Shown: positions 60,163 through 64,000 of the stretch, one piece after another
How the letters are laid out: every line of letters starts with the position of its first letter
How positions within the stretch are numbered: the first letter of the stretch is position 1
Assembly: GCF_028610625.1 (NCBI RefSeq)
Contig: NZ_JAQQWU010000005.1
Location: forward strand, 1 to 64,000
Reading direction: 5' to 3'
Origin: Guptibacillus spartinae
GTDB lineage: Bacteria; Bacillota; Bacilli; Bacillales; Guptibacillaceae
DNA: 64,000 bases
Made by a program: the position numbers and the translations under genes
Notes under the pieces: generated by a model
Database searches by the model: none
Told to the model about the DNA's origin: nothing
What the model saw: the letters and a program-made list of their open reading frames with translations, nothing else

Positions 60163-61158
60163 TTATACCCCCTCTAGGACCGGGGCAGGTTTTGCTTTGA
60201 TTTCGTAATGAAGGTACTGTTGAACAATATCAATGGTGATCGCACCGAGCTTGTTGCCGTCATCATCACTAACAATGACCTGATCTGCTTCCTGGTTCAA
60301 TAGCATGGATAAGGTGTTTCGAAGGTCATGGTTGACATTAATCGTTTTTGTATCAGCAATCGCATCATCAAATTCTGCGAGACCAATCATGTCACGAAGG
60401 TCTTCGATCGTATGTAAACTTAAGCTTTTAATGGCCCTGTCTTTTCCAAAGAACTCTCGAACGAATTCATTCTTAGGACGAACCAACATCTCCGAAGGCG
60501 TGTCATATTGCATCAACTCTCCACCACGAAGAAGCACAATTTTATCCGCCATTTTGATCGCTTCATCAATATCGTGACTCACAAACAAAATCGTTTTCTT
60601 GACTTCCTTTTGAATTTGCAAAAATTCATCCTGAATTTTTTCGCGGATAATCGGGTCAAGTGCTCCAAAAGGTTCATCCATGAGCATAACGGGTGGATCT
60701 GCCGCAAGTGCTCGGATAACTCCGATGCGCTGCTGCTGTCCTCCAGAAAGCTCATGCGGATACCGCTTTCCAAACTTCTCTCCGCTTAATCCAATCATCT
60801 CCATGAGTTTATGGAAGCGTTCTTTCTTTTCTTTTTTGCTCCAGCCTAAGAGATCTGGAACGATCATCGTATTTTCTTCAATGGTCATATTCGGAAACAA
60901 ACCATTGCTTTGAATCACGTAGCCAATTTTTCGTCTTAAGGCGGTTTGATTCAGTGACATTGAATCTTGTCCATCAATCGTGATTTTCCCTTCTGAGATC
61001 GACTCAAGTCGGTTAACCATACGTAACAAAGTTGTTTTCCCGCAACCGGATGGGCCAAGCAGCACAACAATTTCACCTTTTTCTACGGTGAAATCGACCC
61101 CTTTAACGGCGGTCACATTGCCTTCATAGGTTTTCGTTGTTTTATCAAACGTAATCAT
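60163..61158 (-). CDS. Betaine-type ABC transporter ATP-binding protein
   Basis: A 331-residue ATPase with Walker A GPSGCGKTT (about 34-42), signature LSGGQQQRIGVIRALA, Walker B VMLMDEPFGALDP, H-loop SHD. The C-terminal 75 residues form a single CBS-like repeat (NVNHDLRNTLSMLLNQEADQVIVSDDDGNKLGAITID), shorter than the CBS pair of OpuCA that senses ionic strength. Gene order permease-ATPase-permease-binding protein differs from opuC (CA-CB-CC-CD) and resembles the yehWXYZ order. Confidence 0.93.
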   Translation of the reverse strand: MITFDKTTKTYEGNVTAVKGVDFTVEKGEIVVLLGPSGCGKTTLLRMVNRLESISEGKITIDGQDSMSLNQTALRRKIGYVIQSNGLFPNMTIEENTMIVPDLLGWSKKEKKERFHKLMEMIGLSGEKFGKRYPHELSGGQQQRIGVIRALAADPPVMLMDEPFGALDPIIREKIQDEFLQIQKEVKKTILFVSHDIDEAIKMADKIVLLRGGELMQYDTPSEMLVRPKNEFVREFFGKDRAIKSLSLHTIEDLRDMIGLAEFDDAIADTKTINVNHDLRNTLSMLLNQEADQVIVSDDDGNKLGAITIDIVQQYLHYEIKAKPAPVLEGV

Positions 61159-61174
61159 TTCTACACCTCACTCC

Positions 61175-61828
61175 TTAATTAGCAATGCTTTTCGGCGTGA
61201 ACCGTTTTTGAATCCATAGTAAGATACCATCCGCAATCATGGCTAGAATCGCAACAGCAACCGAGCCGGTAATGATCAAATAGTTATCTCCTCGTGAGAT
61301 ACCCTGCGTAATTAACACGCCAAGACCGCCCGCTCCGATATAGGCTGCAATGACACCGATACCAATATTGATGACAACTGCCGTGCGAATCCCAGCCATA
61401 ATCACTGGAAACGCATTTGGAATCTCGACTCGAAACAAACGTTGAATCGGCTTCATCCCGAGCCCAATCGCAGCATCCCTCATTTGAGGATTAACGTTAC
61501 GAATCGCGGTATATGTATTCCGTATAATCGGAAGCTGGGCATAGAGAACCAATGCCACGAAAGCTGGTACAAACCCGATCCCCTGATTCACGATCGAGAA
61601 GACAGGAATCATAACACCAAATAACGCAATACTTGGAATCGTTAACATAACAGACGCAATCTGTAGAACTGTTTCAGCCAGATAGTCATTTGTCGTTAAA
61701 TAGATTCCTAGCGGTACACCAATGAGGAGCGCTACGAGAATCGCTAACCCTACTAAAATGGCGTGCTCAATCGTCAAATCAAAAATGCGAGAAGAGTTTA
61801 CTTCAAGGAACTTCATCCATTTTTCCAA
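61175..61828 (-). CDS. Betaine-type ABC transporter permease 1
   Basis: A 217-residue permease of the OpuCB/YehW type with five hydrophobic segments (first at about 24-46) and docking loop RDAAIGLGMKPIQRLFRVEIPNAFPVIMAGIRTAVVIN (about 134-172). First gene of the operon, 16 bases before the ATPase gene. It forms a heterodimer with the permease at 59424. Confidence 0.93.
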   Translation of the reverse strand: MEKWMKFLEVNSSRIFDLTIEHAILVGLAILVALLIGVPLGIYLTTNDYLAETVLQIASVMLTIPSIALFGVMIPVFSIVNQGIGFVPAFVALVLYAQLPIIRNTYTAIRNVNPQMRDAAIGLGMKPIQRLFRVEIPNAFPVIMAGIRTAVVINIGIGVIAAYIGAGGLGVLITQGISRGDNYLIITGSVAVAILAMIADGILLWIQKRFTPKSIAN

Positions 61829-61928
61829 AATTACACCTCCATCCCCTTTTAATTCCTAAAACACAACACTATTAATGGTAACATAGTCCTTCCGGTTTTT
61901 GGCGCTTTCCCACAGGAAAGTGCAGAAT

Positions 61929-61970
61929 GGTGCCTGTCACCACCCGTTATTTGGCGAATGTTGTCAGTTA
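61929..61970. repeat. GTGCCTGTCACCACCCGTT repeat, copy B
   Basis: Matches 39689-39730: GTGCCTGTCACCACCCGTT, then a T/A-rich gap and GAATGTTGTC. It lies about 100 bases upstream of the betaine ABC operon. A degraded 20-bp repeat end block follows at 62123-62142 (AGCGAACTAGAATGAGTCTA). Confidence 0.65.
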
Positions 61971-62200
61971 GACGCCTCTAACGTATGGCTTTCGCTCTAT
62001 TTTCTATTTGGCAATGAATTTCTAAAACTGATGATTACCTGCTTGTAACTCTCGCTTACTGCGCCAATTCATCCGCAAGTAGCTGTTGAACCGTCATTTG
62101 TTGGAAAAACCCTGAATTTAGTAGCGAACTAGAATGAGTCTAACGTCCTCAGTAGTTAAGAGGACTTTACTCCCCCCTTCATCCAAGAGAACCACCCCAC

Positions 62201-62237
62201 AAAAAAACCGGACTTCGCTTAACAATGCGAAGTCCGG
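62201..62237 (-). terminator. Terminator of the aspartate ammonia-lyase gene
   Basis: CCGGACTTCGC (62208-62218) pairs with GCGAAGTCCGG (62227-62237); the minus strand continues with a run of Ts (62201-62207). Confidence 0.92.
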
Positions 62238-62245
62238 ATTTATAC

Positions 62246-63676
<1,431 letters not shown>

Positions 63677-63764
63677 GATCACTTCTCCTTCTGCTTCTTC
63701 GTCTTCTAGTCCATCAACTTGTCATGATAAATCACCTTTACCACGCATTTCAAATGAGTGAACC

Positions 63765-63836
63765 GCTCTTTATTGGCTAAACTCCCACTATATTGGCCAC
63801 AATCTTATTTTATTGGCTAACAAGAATGATTCTAAC
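63765..63836 (+). repeat. 20-bp periodic repeat, copy 3
   Basis: Two 20-base units (GGCTAAACTCCCACTATATT at 63775-63794 and GGCCACAATCTTATTTTATT at 63795-63814) lead into the end block GGCTAACAAGAATGATTCTA (63815-63834). About 90 bases upstream of aspA. Same orientation as the other copies. Confidence 0.78.
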
Positions 63837-63920
63837 ACGTATTGAAAAAAATAGCTTAACCCCCACATAATTCGGGTAACAATAGGAGAAGTGCTTATTC
63901 GAATTAGAGGAGGTTAAGTC

Positions 63921-64000
63921 ATGGAAGCTCGTGAACGAGTTCAAGAATGGATTCACTCAACATTTGATATCGAACATGTGACGCTTCAGCGTGACGATTC
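63921..64000 (+). CDS. Start of an unidentified plus-strand gene, cut by the window edge
   Basis: ATG 63921 has GAGGAGG 8 bases upstream. Only 26 residues are visible (MEARERVQEWIHSTFDIEHV, then TLQRDD), predicted helical and soluble. No family can be assigned. It is divergent from aspA. Confidence 0.65.
   Translation, partial: MEARERVQEWIHSTFDIEHVTLQRDD

Overview
The window looks like chromosomal DNA of a low- to moderate-GC Gram-positive rod of the Bacillaceae, probably a salt- or alkali-tolerant marine/soil type. Support: strong AGGAGG ribosome binding sites, GTG/TTG starts, sigma-A promoters, intrinsic terminators, an intact sigY-yxlCDEFG operon in Bacillus subtilis order, a type VII LXG toxin cassette, an S-box (SAM) riboswitch and two ydaO/yuaA (c-di-AMP) riboswitches. 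The species is not determined. Almost all genes lie on the minus strand. No rRNA, tRNA, CRISPR array, phage or transposase gene was seen.

Layout. 1-5125: an LXG polymorphic-toxin operon (DUF4176-type partner, two small helical partners, YeeF-like nuclease toxin, YezG-like immunity protein) followed by a promoterless second copy of the toxin middle region that runs off the left edge. 5159-13319: small metabolic, stress and regulatory genes, including an RpiR regulator with a divergent 6-phospho-beta-glucosidase, a self-regulated AHSA1/ArsR pair with visible tandem operators, and a TPR protein fused to a rifampin ADP-ribosyltransferase (Arr) domain. 13616-21220: a sugar utilisation operon (GH32, GH13, two ABC permeases, binding protein) with a LacI regulator and matching operators. 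21421-23546: an ascorbate-family PTS (EIIC, EIIB, EIIA). 24572-25144: a SAM riboswitch with a complete terminator in front of an unrecognised 108-residue protein. 25198-32092: a likely defence cluster (UDG-fold protein, McrB-like AAA+ ATPase with HhH and EVE-like domains, DUF2357/PD-(D/E)XK nuclease, MazG-like pyrophosphohydrolase). 32351-39666: a DUF421 protein, then a sigma-54-dependent catabolic operon (Fe-dependent alcohol dehydrogenase, GntP permease, CoA-acylating semialdehyde dehydrogenase) with its CBS-PAS-AAA-Fis activator and a textbook -24/-12 promoter. 40066-43069: the sigY operon with its autoregulatory promoter. 44157-56661: a potassium and c-di-AMP region (ktrAB and a kdpFABC operon, each behind a c-di-AMP riboswitch, a short KdpD, a CBS-pair protein) with two unrecognised small genes at the head of the kdp operon. 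56958-63676: glycerate kinase, a glycine-betaine/choline-type ABC transporter and aspartate ammonia-lyase. A plus-strand gene starts at 63921 and leaves the window.

Common threads are osmotic and potassium homeostasis (Ktr, Kdp, compatible-solute ABC importer), carbohydrate and small-acid catabolism, and inter-bacterial and anti-phage conflict (LXG cassette, McrBC-like cluster). Several short repeat families are scattered between genes. The clearest is a 20-bp periodic element ending in an AGAATCATTCT-like dyad, always in the same orientation upstream of a minus-strand gene. All functional calls are by eye from protein and DNA motifs; no database search was run.
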